14,898 nt of DNA from an uncultured Clostridia bacterium. GTDB lineage: Bacteria > Bacillota > Clostridia > Lachnospirales > Lachnospiraceae. Each line of letters begins with the position of its first letter. The first letter of the stretch is position 1. Location: the NCBI GenBank assembly GCA_945622055.1, contig CALZBV010000037.1, positions 1 through 14,898 on the forward strand, in the 5' to 3' direction. The translations under genes and the position numbers were made by a program. A model generated the notes under the pieces. It was given only the letters and a program-made list of their open reading frames with translations, was not told the origin of the DNA and ran no database searches. Below are positions 1 to 6,390 of the stretch, piece by piece.

Positions 1-1185
1 GCCGGGGGAGGGAACGAGGAATACTATATGAATCTTATCGCCGACGCAATGGAGAAGGTTTCCAAGGACGGTGTTATCACCATTGAGGAATCCAAAACCA
101 TGAAGACGGAGCTCGATGTGGTAGAAGGTATGCAGTTTGACCGCGGATATATTTCCGCATATATGGCAACCGATATGGATAAGATGGAGGCTGTGTTAGA
201 GAACCCATACATCTTAATTACCGACAAGAAGATTTCCAACATTCAGGATATTTTACCGGTACTTGAGCAGATTGTTCAGTCCGGTCAGAGACTGTTAATC
301 ATTGCTGAGGATGTTGAGGGTGAGGCACTTACGACTCTCGTACTCAACAAGCTTCGCGGAACCTTTGTTGTAGCTGCAGTTAAGGCTCCGGGCTATGGTG
401 ACAGAAGAAAGGCAATGCTTCAGGATATCGCAATCCTTACCGGTGGTACCGTAATCACCGATGAGCTTGGTCTTGACTTAAAGGATACAACGATTGAGCA
501 GCTCGGCCGTGCAAAGTCCGTTAAGGTTCAGAAGGAAAACACCATTATCGTTGACGGTGAGGGTAATAAGGAAGAAATCGCAGCAAGAGTTGCCCAGATT
601 AAGAATCAGATTGAGGAGACCACCTCTGAGTTTGATAAGGAGAAGCTTCAGGAGAGACTTGCCAAGCTTGCAGGCGGTGTTGCAGTAATCCGTGTAGGTG
701 CAGCAACTGAGACTGAGATGAAGGAGAACAAGCTTCGTCTTGAGGATGCACTGGCAGCTACGAAGGCAGCTGTGGAAGAGGGTATCATCGCAGGCGGTGG
801 CTCGGCTTACATTCATGCTTCCAAGGAGGTTGCAAAGCTTGCAGCGACCTTAGAGGGAGATGAGAAGACCGGTGCAAACATCATTCTTGCAGCTTTGGAG
901 GCACCGCTTCGCTGCATCGCAACGAATGCCGGTCTGGAAGGCTCTGTTATCGTAAACAAGGTAAAGGAGCAGAACGCAGGCATCGGCTTCAATGCTCTTA
1001 CCGAAGAATATGTTGATATGGTGAAGGACGGCATCCTGGATCCGGCAAAGGTTACCAGAAGTGCTCTTCAGAATGCAACGAGTGTTGCTTCCACCTTCCT
1101 TACCACGGAGTCTGCAGTAGCTAACATCAAGGAAGACGCTCCGGCAATGCCGGCCGGCGGGGCTCCTGGAATGGGTATGATGTAA
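1..1185 (+). CDS. groEL: 60 kDa chaperonin GroEL, 3' part (5' end outside window)
   Basis: This is the ATP-driven cytosolic folding chaperonin that forms tetradecameric rings with GroES. The reading frame is open from base 1, so the visible 394 codons are a left-truncated gene. By comparison with the usual roughly 540-residue protein, about the first 150 residues (the equatorial segment with most of the ATP-binding loop) are missing. Visible family landmarks are LIADAMEKV and DGVITIEES just after the left edge, the apical-domain stretch PYILITDKKI, then VKAPGYGDRRKAML, the second equatorial part EEGIIAGGGSAYIHA, and a GGAPGMGMM tail typical of GroEL C-termini. Two TAA codons in a row end the gene (1183-1188). 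A hairpin terminator follows directly. groES and the heat-shock control region would lie to the left and cannot be seen. Identity is essentially certain. Confidence 0.98.
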   Translation, partial: AGGGNEEYYMNLIADAMEKVSKDGVITIEESKTMKTELDVVEGMQFDRGYISAYMATDMDKMEAVLENPYILITDKKISNIQDILPVLEQIVQSGQRLLIIAEDVEGEALTTLVLNKLRGTFVVAAVKAPGYGDRRKAMLQDIAILTGGTVITDELGLDLKDTTIEQLGRAKSVKVQKENTIIVDGEGNKEEIAARVAQIKNQIEETTSEFDKEKLQERLAKLAGGVAVIRVGAATETEMKENKLRLEDALAATKAAVEEGIIAGGGSAYIHASKEVAKLAATLEGDEKTGANIILAALEAPLRCIATNAGLEGSVIVNKVKEQNAGIGFNALTEEYVDMVKDGILDPAKVTRSALQNATSVASTFLTTESAVANIKEDAPAMPAGGAPGMGMM

Positions 1186-1209
1186 TAAGCTAAAACACAT
1201 GATTGGTTA

Positions 1210-1238
1210 GGAAACCGTCCTCTGGGCGGTTTCCTTTT
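1210..1238 (+). terminator. Rho-independent terminator after groEL
   Basis: An 11-bp stem pairs GGAAACCGTCC (1210-1220) with GGGCGGTTTCC (1224-1234), with one G-T wobble and a TCT loop. It is followed by only four T residues and a C. The short U-tract suggests incomplete termination. The next gene begins only 16 bases later. Confidence 0.85.
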
Positions 1239-1253
1239 CAGAAAGGCGATCGG

Positions 1254-1757
1254 ATGAATAATTCATATACAGAGACCAGTGTAAAGAAAAAAGTAACTAC
1301 CGGAGATGTTCTGTTGAAGCTTGGCGCATGGGTGGCCATTGGGCTTATTTTTGTTGCAGGCTTTCTGCTCCGGTTCACGCTTCTTTTTTTTGTTGCTCTT
1401 GCACTTGCAGCAGTTGCCTATCTTTTTTTGCCGTATCTGTCAGTAACGTATGAGTATGTTTACTGCGACGGACAGATTGATTTTGATAAGATTATGAACG
1501 GTGAAAAAAGAAAACAGCTTTATCGTACGGATTTGGACAATGCTGTTGTTGTATGTCCGGCAGATTCCCATGAGTTAGACGGATATAAATACAACAAGGC
1601 AGCGGAGCGTGATTATACTTCTCGGGAGAACGGTCGCCGCGTTTATGCTATTGTGGAAACCGCAGGAGAACAAAATACTATTTTGTATTTTGAACCAAAC
1701 GAGAAAATGCTTGGTATGATAAAGCAAAAGGTTCCGCGTAAGTTTAAAGAGTATTAG
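1254..1757 (+). CDS. Small two-helix membrane protein, DUF6106-like, function unknown
   Basis: The protein has 167 residues. I chose the ATG at 1254, preceded by AGAAAGG at 1240-1246. An in-frame TTG at 1203 would put the start inside the groEL terminator stem and is unlikely. After a short polar N-terminus there are two adjacent hydrophobic stretches, about residues 20-40 and 42-62, predicted as a membrane hairpin. The remaining roughly 105 residues form a soluble domain that begins VTYEYVYCDGQIDFDKI and ends in a basic tail (KVPRKFKEY). The order of hydrophobic hairpin, then an aromatic YEY segment, then a DGxxDxDKI motif resembles a small Lachnospiraceae family that I recall as DUF6106. 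That assignment is from memory and moderate. No enzymatic motif is visible. The gene is flanked by terminators on both sides, so it is probably expressed by read-through from groEL or from an unrecognised promoter. Confidence 0.8.
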   Translation: MNNSYTETSVKKKVTTGDVLLKLGAWVAIGLIFVAGFLLRFTLLFFVALALAAVAYLFLPYLSVTYEYVYCDGQIDFDKIMNGEKRKQLYRTDLDNAVVVCPADSHELDGYKYNKAAERDYTSRENGRRVYAIVETAGEQNTILYFEPNEKMLGMIKQKVPRKFKEY

Positions 1758-1764
1758 TCCGGAG

Positions 1765-1791
1765 GGACAGCCAGGGCTGGCTGTCCTTTTT
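1765..1791 (+). terminator. Rho-independent terminator after the DUF6106-like gene
   Basis: A 9-bp perfect stem, GGACAGCCA (1765-1773) with TGGCTGTCC (1778-1786) and a four-base loop, is followed by five T residues. It lies 7 bases after the TAG stop of the small membrane protein gene. Confidence 0.9.
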
Positions 1792-1817
1792 CATTTTATT
1801 TTATGGTATTATATGTC

Positions 1818-1846
1818 TTGACAATCCATTCAAAACGAAGTATATT
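1818..1846 (+). promoter_or_regulatory. Sigma-A type promoter for guaB
   Basis: A perfect -35 TTGACA (1818-1823) is followed after exactly 17 bases by TATATT (1841-1846), a five-of-six match to TATAAT. Transcription would start near 1853, giving a leader of about 65-70 nt. A small hairpin in that leader, GCTCAA (1865-1870) with TTGAGC (1875-1880), has no U-tract. I see no PurR box or guanine riboswitch. Confidence 0.85.
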
Positions 1847-1907
1847 ATAAGGAACACCACAAAAGCTCAAAGGCTTGAGCATGCAGGGTGAATCTATTTT
1901 ACAGAAA

Positions 1908-1914
1908 GAGAGGA
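1908..1914 (+). promoter_or_regulatory. Ribosome binding site that favours the guaB start at 1922
   Basis: GAGAGGA at 1908-1914 lies only one base from the first ATG (1916) but seven bases from the second in-frame ATG (1922). The spacing favours the second start, giving an N-terminus of MGMLIGDGITFDD, which also matches the usual length of this family at its N-terminus. Confidence 0.6.
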
Positions 1915-1921
1915 CATGAAA

Positions 1922-3379
1922 ATGGGCATGTTAATTGGTGATGGCATTACCTTTGATGACGTGTTGCTGGTACCGGCGTATTCGGAAGTGATTCCGAATC
2001 AGGTTGATCTTTCAACCTATTTGACGAAGAGCATCAAATTAAATATTCCATTGATGAGTGCCGGAATGGATACTGTTACGGAGCATCGCATGGCTATCGC
2101 GATGGCGAGACAGGGAGGCATTGGTGTAATTCATAAGAATATGAGTATTGAGGCACAGGCTGAAGAAGTTGACAAGGTAAAGCGTTCTGAGAATGGTGTT
2201 ATTACCGATCCGTTTTCTCTGTCTCCTGAGCATACATTACACGATGCAGATGAGTTAATGGCAAAGTACCGTATTTCCGGTGTTCCGATTACGGAAGGCA
2301 AGAAACTGGTCGGCATTATTACGAACCGTGATCTTAAGTTTGAAACCGATTTTTCCAAGAAGATCAAGGAAAGCATGACTTCGGAGGGACTTGTTACTGC
2401 AAGAGAGGGAGTTACGCTGGAGGAAGCAAAGAAGATCCTTGGCGATGCAAGAAAGGAAAAGCTTCCGATTGTAGATGCTGAAGGAAACTTAAAGGGTCTC
2501 ATTACGATTAAGGATATTGAGAAGCAGATTAAGTATCCGCTCTCCGCAAAGGATGCACAGGGCAGACTTCTTTGTGCAGCAGGTGTCGGCGTAACGGCAA
2601 ACATTCTGGAGCGTGTGGAAGCTCTTGTGAAGGCAAAGGTGGATGCTATCGTAATTGACTCTGCACATGGTCATTCCGCAAACGTAATCCGTTGCGTACA
2701 GATGGTTCATGATGCATACCCGAAGCTTCAGATTATTGCAGGAAACGTAGCAACCGGTGAGGCTGCCGAAGCTTTGATTAAAGCCGGTGCAGATTGCGTT
2801 AAGGTTGGTATCGGACCGGGCTCTATTTGTACGACCCGTGTGGTTGCCGGCATCGGTGTTCCGCAGATTACAGCGATTATGGGAGCTTACGAGGCTGCTA
2901 AGAAGTACGGTATTCCGATTATTGCAGATGGTGGTATCAAGTATTCCGGAGATCTTACGAAGGCAATCGCTGCCGGTGCAAATGTCTGCATGATGGGCTC
3001 CATCTTCGCAGGCTGTGATGAGAGTCCGGGAACCTTCGAGCTGTATCAGGGACGTAAGTATAAGGTATACCGTGGTATGGGTTCCATTGCTGCAATGGAG
3101 AACGGAAGCAAGGACCGTTACTTCCAGGCCGATGCGAAGAAGCTTGTTCCGGAAGGCGTAGAAGGACGTGTGGCATATAAGGGACTGGTTGAGGATACGG
3201 TATTCCAGTTACTGGGTGGTCTTCGTTCCGGTATGGGCTACTGTGGCGCAAAGGACATCGAGACCTTAAAGGAGACCGGCCGTTTCGTAAAGATTTCCGC
3301 TGCATCCCTTAAGGAGAGCCATCCGCATGATATCCATATCACGAAGGAAGCCCCGAACTACAGTATTGACGACAAATAA
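1922..3379 (+). CDS. guaB: Inosine-5'-monophosphate dehydrogenase
   Basis: The enzyme oxidises IMP to XMP with NAD+, the committed step of guanine nucleotide synthesis, and acts in the cytosol as a tetramer. From the ATG at 1922 the protein has 485 residues, the normal bacterial length (487 if the ATG at 1916 is used). In order: the N-terminal signature GITFDDVLLVPAYSEV, the barrel strand LMSAGMDTVTEHRMA, a tandem CBS-domain insert (roughly residues 90-210, including YRISGVPI and KLPIVDAEGNLKGLIT), then the IMP-binding loop GIGPGSICTTR, whose catalytic cysteine is about residue 303. Next come GGIKYSGD, the SMG-type loop and the mobile flap KDRYFQ. No key residue is missing. It is a monocistronic unit with its own promoter and terminator. 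Identification is certain. Confidence 0.97.
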   Translation: MGMLIGDGITFDDVLLVPAYSEVIPNQVDLSTYLTKSIKLNIPLMSAGMDTVTEHRMAIAMARQGGIGVIHKNMSIEAQAEEVDKVKRSENGVITDPFSLSPEHTLHDADELMAKYRISGVPITEGKKLVGIITNRDLKFETDFSKKIKESMTSEGLVTAREGVTLEEAKKILGDARKEKLPIVDAEGNLKGLITIKDIEKQIKYPLSAKDAQGRLLCAAGVGVTANILERVEALVKAKVDAIVIDSAHGHSANVIRCVQMVHDAYPKLQIIAGNVATGEAAEALIKAGADCVKVGIGPGSICTTRVVAGIGVPQITAIMGAYEAAKKYGIPIIADGGIKYSGDLTKAIAAGANVCMMGSIFAGCDESPGTFELYQGRKYKVYRGMGSIAAMENGSKDRYFQADAKKLVPEGVEGRVAYKGLVEDTVFQLLGGLRSGMGYCGAKDIETLKETGRFVKISAASLKESHPHDIHITKEAPNYSIDDK

Positions 3380-3404
3380 AAACATACCGTAAGGTGGTAA
3401 ACGG

Positions 3405-3436
3405 AAGCACGCTGCATTATTGCGGCGTGCTTTTTT
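3405..3436 (+). terminator. Rho-independent terminator after guaB
   Basis: An 11-bp stem pairs AGCACGCTGCA (3406-3416) with TGCGGCGTGCT (3421-3431), with one G-T wobble and a TTAT loop. It is extended by an A-T pair and followed by a run of six T residues in total. This is a strong terminator separating guaB from the lar operon. Confidence 0.93.
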
Positions 3437-3453
3437 CTGGTTTACCGGGGGAT

Positions 3454-3482
3454 TTGCATAATGTGAGTAAAAATGCTATACT
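3454..3482 (+). promoter_or_regulatory. Probable sigma-A promoter of the larEBC operon
   Basis: TTGCAT (3454-3459) and TATACT (3477-3482) are separated by 17 bases, and a TGC just before the -10 (3474-3476) gives an extended -10. The site starts 18 bases after the guaB terminator and ends about 30 bases before larE. No operator or metal-responsive site was recognised. Confidence 0.75.
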
Positions 3483-3513
3483 GAAAAAGAATTTATAGAA
3501 AGAGGAAAGTGTG

Positions 3514-4260
3514 ATGACACTGAAGCAGTTTTTTGAAGAAAATGAAGAAGTCGCGATTGCATTTTCAGGTGGCGTTGATTCTGCATATTTGTTGTATGCT
3601 GCGGTTACATGGGCGAAGCGCGTACATGCGTATTACGTAAAAACTGTATTCCAGCCGGAGTTTGAATTCTGCGATGCAAAAAGGCTTGTGACAGAGCTTG
3701 GTGCAGAGTGGAGCGTGCTACAGCCGGATATTTTCCGGTGCAAGGAAATCGTACAAAATCCAAAGAATCGTTGTTACTACTGCAAAACGCTTCTTATGAC
3801 GGAAATTATCCGGGCAGCTTCGCAGGACGGCTTTTCTCTGATAGCAGACGGAACGAATGCCTCGGATGACATTTCGGACCGGCCGGGAATGAAGGCCCTG
3901 TGTGAACTGGGGGTGAAATCGCCGCTTCGTGAATGCGGACTTACGAAGGAGGTTATTCGGGAGCGTTCCAGGCAGGCCGGGTTATTTACGTGGGACAAGC
4001 CTGCATATGCATGTCTGGCAACCAGAATACCATGGGGAGATGAGATTACAGAAGAAAAGCTTGCAAGGACAGAAAGGGCAGAGGCCTTTCTGATGTCATT
4101 GGGCTTTCGGGATATGCGTGTGAGGAATGTGGGAAAAATGGCAAGGCTTCAGGTAAAAAAGGAACAGCTGCCGGCACTGATTTCCCGCAGGGAAGAGGTT
4201 GTTACCGGTCTGAAGCCATATTTCGAAGCAATTATGCTGGACCTGGAGCAGGTTCGTTAG
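3514..4260 (+). CDS. larE: LarE, ATP-dependent sacrificial sulfur transferase for the nickel-pincer cofactor
   Basis: LarE adenylates the carboxylates of pyridinium-3,5-biscarboxylic acid mononucleotide and replaces their oxygens with sulfur, giving the dithio form that LarC loads with nickel. It is a cytosolic PP-loop ATPase. Seen here, numbering from the ATG at 3514 (248 aa; a GTG at 3511 adds one residue): the PP-loop SGGVDS at 18-23, the family motif RCYYCK with cysteines 87 and 90, ADGTNASD, and KPAYACLATRIPWG with Cys167. Cys167 aligns by eye with the sacrificial cysteine (Cys176) of Lactiplantibacillus plantarum LarE. The C-terminal part (RVRNVGKMARLQV) contains no cysteines, so it looks like the single-cysteine sacrificial class rather than the iron-sulfur class. 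AGAGGA at 3501-3506 is the ribosome binding site. It is the first gene of larE-larB-larC, 13 bases ahead of larB. Identification is strong. Confidence 0.93.
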   Translation: MTLKQFFEENEEVAIAFSGGVDSAYLLYAAVTWAKRVHAYYVKTVFQPEFEFCDAKRLVTELGAEWSVLQPDIFRCKEIVQNPKNRCYYCKTLLMTEIIRAASQDGFSLIADGTNASDDISDRPGMKALCELGVKSPLRECGLTKEVIRERSRQAGLFTWDKPAYACLATRIPWGDEITEEKLARTERAEAFLMSLGFRDMRVRNVGKMARLQVKKEQLPALISRREEVVTGLKPYFEAIMLDLEQVR

Positions 4261-4261
4261 G

Positions 4262-4267
4262 AAGGAG
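4262..4267 (+). promoter_or_regulatory. Ribosome binding site selecting the TTG start of larB
   Basis: AAGGAG at 4262-4267 lies six bases before the TTG at 4274. No ATG or GTG at a suitable distance competes, so a TTG start is supported. This may keep LarB translation modest. Confidence 0.75.
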
Positions 4268-4273
4268 AAGTAT

Positions 4274-5035
4274 TTGAAAACAGAGCTGAGGGAAATACTG
4301 GAAGCAGTAAAAAACAATAGCATGTCTGTAGATGAGGCATTGGGAAAAATAAAAAAGCAGCCTTTCGAGGATTTGGGCTACGCAAAGGTTGATCTTCATA
4401 GAAAGCTTCGACAGGGAGCGGCAGAGGTAATCTATGGTGCCGGTAAATCAGCCTCACAAATGGTTGGGATTATTGAAAGCATGAAGAAGAACGGACAGAA
4501 CACGATTCTGATTACAAGACTTTCGGCGGAGGCGGCAGAGGAAATCGGTAGGTTTTACACGCTGGATTATCGGAAAGAGGCAAAAATCGGAATGATTGGA
4601 CCAATGCCGGAGCCGGATGGGATTGGAACGGTTGTGATTGCTACCGGGGGGACGAGTGATATACCGGTTGCTGAGGAAGCCGCCCTGACGGCAGAGTTTC
4701 ATGGAAACCGCGTGGTTCGTCTATATGATGTCGGTGTTGCCGGGCTTCACCGCCTGCTAAGTCATCTGGATGAAATCATGGGGGCCAGTGTGATTGTAGC
4801 TGTTGCCGGAATGGAGGGGGCTTTGGCCAGTGTAATCGGCGGACTTGCTGACTGTCCGGTTATCGCAGTGCCGACAAGCGTTGGATACGGAGCTTCCTTT
4901 CAGGGAACAGCAGCATTACTGGCTATGTTAAACTCCTGTGCCAGTGGGGTTTCGGTGGTCAATATTGATAATGGTTTTGGTGCAGGGTATCTTGCAGGCA
5001 TGATTAATCATATGGAAGCAAAGGAAAAGAGGTAA
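4274..5035 (+). CDS. larB: LarB, NaAD carboxylase/hydrolase of nickel-pincer cofactor synthesis
   Basis: LarB carries out the first step of NPN synthesis. It carboxylates C5 of the pyridinium ring of nicotinic acid adenine dinucleotide and hydrolyses the phosphoanhydride, releasing AMP and pyridinium-3,5-biscarboxylic acid mononucleotide. The 253-residue product has the expected length and the PurE-like AIR-carboxylase fold signature. It shows an N-terminal helical leader (LREILEAVKNNSMSVDEAL), YGAGKSASQM, then ATGGTSDIPVAEEA (residues 123-136, the PurE-like nucleotide loop), VAGMEGALASVIGGL and a glycine-rich end (NIDNGFGAGYLAG). The start is TTG, supported by the ribosome binding site spacing. 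The stop codon lies three bases before the larC ATG, so larB and larC are probably translationally coupled. No missing motif was noticed. Confidence 0.93.
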   Translation: MKTELREILEAVKNNSMSVDEALGKIKKQPFEDLGYAKVDLHRKLRQGAAEVIYGAGKSASQMVGIIESMKKNGQNTILITRLSAEAAEEIGRFYTLDYRKEAKIGMIGPMPEPDGIGTVVIATGGTSDIPVAEEAALTAEFHGNRVVRLYDVGVAGLHRLLSHLDEIMGASVIVAVAGMEGALASVIGGLADCPVIAVPTSVGYGASFQGTAALLAMLNSCASGVSVVNIDNGFGAGYLAGMINHMEAKEKR

Positions 5036-5038
5036 AAT

Positions 5039-6355
5039 ATGAAAACATTGTATTTGGACTGTGGCATGGGAGCGGCAGGCGATATGCTGACAGCGGCGCT
5101 TATGGAACTGCTGGAGGATAAAGCATCGTTTCTTACGAAACTAAATCATGCGGGAATTCCGGGAGTACAGGTGAGCGCAGAACCTTCAGTAAAATGCGGT
5201 ATTACCGGTACGCATGTATCTGTGAAAATTCATGGCGCCGAGGAAGGAGAGCAGGTGCATCAGCATGAGCACGAACATGAACATGCACATGACCATACTC
5301 ATGGACATGAACATACACAGGAACATACACAGGAACATACGCAGGAACATACACAGGAACATTCTGAGCATCATGAACATGTGCATACGCATTCTCACAG
5401 CAGTATGCAGGAGATTTGTGAGATTGTAAATCACCTGAAGCTGTCGGAGAGGGTAAAGAAGGAGGTTATGGCAGTGTATGGGCGGATTGCGGAGGCGGAG
5501 AGTGTCGCGCATGGAACAGAGGTAAGTCAGATCCATTTTCATGAAGTGGGGACGATGGATGCGATTGCAGATGTTGCGGCTTTCTGCCTGTTAGTGGAAG
5601 AACTTGCACCACAAAAAATCATTGCCTCCCCGGTACATGTCGGAAGCGGTCAGGTGCATTGCGCACATGGAATTTTGCCTGTACCTGCTCCGGCAACGGC
5701 GTATCTTTTGAAAGGGGTTCCGATTTATGGCGGCAGAATACGCGGAGAGCTTTGTACACCGACCGGGGCTGCACTTCTTAGGCATTTCGTGGATGAGTTT
5801 GGTGAAATGCCGGTAATGAAGGTAGATAAAATCGGATATGGAATGGGAAAAAAGGATTTTGAGGCAGCTAATTGTGTTCGGGCGATGCTTGGAGAGTGCG
5901 ATGAAGACGCAGAGGTTGTGTATGAATTATCCTGCAATGTGGATGACATCACTGCAGAGCAGCTTGGTTTTGCAATGGAGCAGCTTTATCTTGCAGGGGC
6001 AAGGGAAGTGTATACGATTCCGGTCGGCATGAAAAAGAACCGTCCCGGTGTATTGCTGAATGTGATTTGTATGAAGGATAAAAAACAGGCACTTCTGCAG
6101 GCGATGTTTAAGCATACGACCACGCTTGGCGTGCGTGAAACACGGCATCCCCGCTATATTCTGAGCCGGAAAACAGAGTGCTTTGAGACTCCATACGGAA
6201 CGATTCATCGAAAGGTGAGCACCGGGTACGGGGTGACAAGGGTTAAGATGGAGTATGAGGACCTGGCGGAGGTTGCAAGAAAGCAGGGGCTTAGTCTTAA
6301 TGAGGCGGAAAACCTGGTTCAACAGTACAAGGTCAGAAGTGAGGAAAAGCACTGA
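5039..6355 (+). CDS. larC: LarC, CTP-dependent nickel insertase, uninterrupted, with histidine-rich insert
   Basis: LarC is the cyclometallase that uses CTP to insert Ni(II) into the dithiolated pincer nucleotide, forming the carbon-nickel bond of NPN. The 438-residue protein shows the N-terminal signature YLDCGMGAAGDM (5-16), then a histidine-rich insert at residues 74-120 with 20 histidines in 47 residues, including four exact EHTQ units (91-106). It continues with HFHEVGTMDAIADV, the CTP-binding C-terminal half (NVDDITAEQLGFAMEQL, MKKNRPGVLLN) and TTLGVRETRHPRY. In L. plantarum the gene is split into larC1 and larC2, joined by programmed frameshifting; here one frame covers both halves, so no recoding is needed. 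The insert is probably a nickel-binding or storage segment, by analogy with histidine-rich nickel chaperones; this is inference. The AAGAGG ribosome binding site (5027-5032) lies inside the end of larB. No clear terminator follows. Confidence 0.93.
   Translation: MKTLYLDCGMGAAGDMLTAALMELLEDKASFLTKLNHAGIPGVQVSAEPSVKCGITGTHVSVKIHGAEEGEQVHQHEHEHEHAHDHTHGHEHTQEHTQEHTQEHTQEHSEHHEHVHTHSHSSMQEICEIVNHLKLSERVKKEVMAVYGRIAEAESVAHGTEVSQIHFHEVGTMDAIADVAAFCLLVEELAPQKIIASPVHVGSGQVHCAHGILPVPAPATAYLLKGVPIYGGRIRGELCTPTGAALLRHFVDEFGEMPVMKVDKIGYGMGKKDFEAANCVRAMLGECDEDAEVVYELSCNVDDITAEQLGFAMEQLYLAGAREVYTIPVGMKKNRPGVLLNVICMKDKKQALLQAMFKHTTTLGVRETRHPRYILSRKTECFETPYGTIHRKVSTGYGVTRVKMEYEDLAEVARKQGLSLNEAENLVQQYKVRSEEKH
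5309..5356 (+). repeat. Four 12-bp tandem repeats inside larC, encoding EHTQ units
   Basis: The unit GAACATACACAG occurs at 5309-5320, 5321-5332, 5333-5344 (one change, A to G) and 5345-5356. A degenerate fifth copy, GAACATTCTGAG, follows at 5357-5368. The unit is a multiple of three, so gain or loss of copies by slippage would keep the frame and change the number of histidines in LarC by one per copy. Shorter 6-bp histidine-codon periodicity precedes it from about 5258. Confidence 0.95.
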
Positions 6356-6384
6356 TTGAAAAAAAATAGTCTTTATGCTAAAAT
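6356..6384 (+). promoter_or_regulatory. Probable sigma-A promoter of the Gld-like ABC operon
   Basis: TTGAAA (6356-6361), directly after the larC stop, is separated by 17 bases from TAAAAT (6379-6384), with TGC at 6376-6378 forming an extended -10. Transcription would start near 6391, leaving a leader of about 157 nt before the GTG start at 6548. Confidence 0.75.
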
Positions 6385-6390
6385 GAACAG

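Noticed and set aside
478..1200. Long open frames on the minus strand and in other frames within groEL
   Set aside because: They overlap a certain groEL frame, have no ribosome binding site and encode no recognisable domain; they are shadows of codon use.
1203..1253. N-terminal extension of the DUF6106-like protein from a TTG at 1203
   Set aside because: It would be encoded by the groEL terminator hairpin, lacks a ribosome binding site and adds a non-hydrophobic segment not expected in the family.
5309..5368. Tandem array considered as a CRISPR
   Set aside because: The units are 12 bp and directly abutting, with no spacers, and lie in frame in larC; this is a coding repeat.
5186..5542. Minus-strand frame with a methionine-rich repetitive product opposite the larC histidine repeat
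   Set aside because: The methionine-rich repeats (CMF, LRM) are the reverse complement of CAT/CAC histidine codons. It is an artefact of the repeat.
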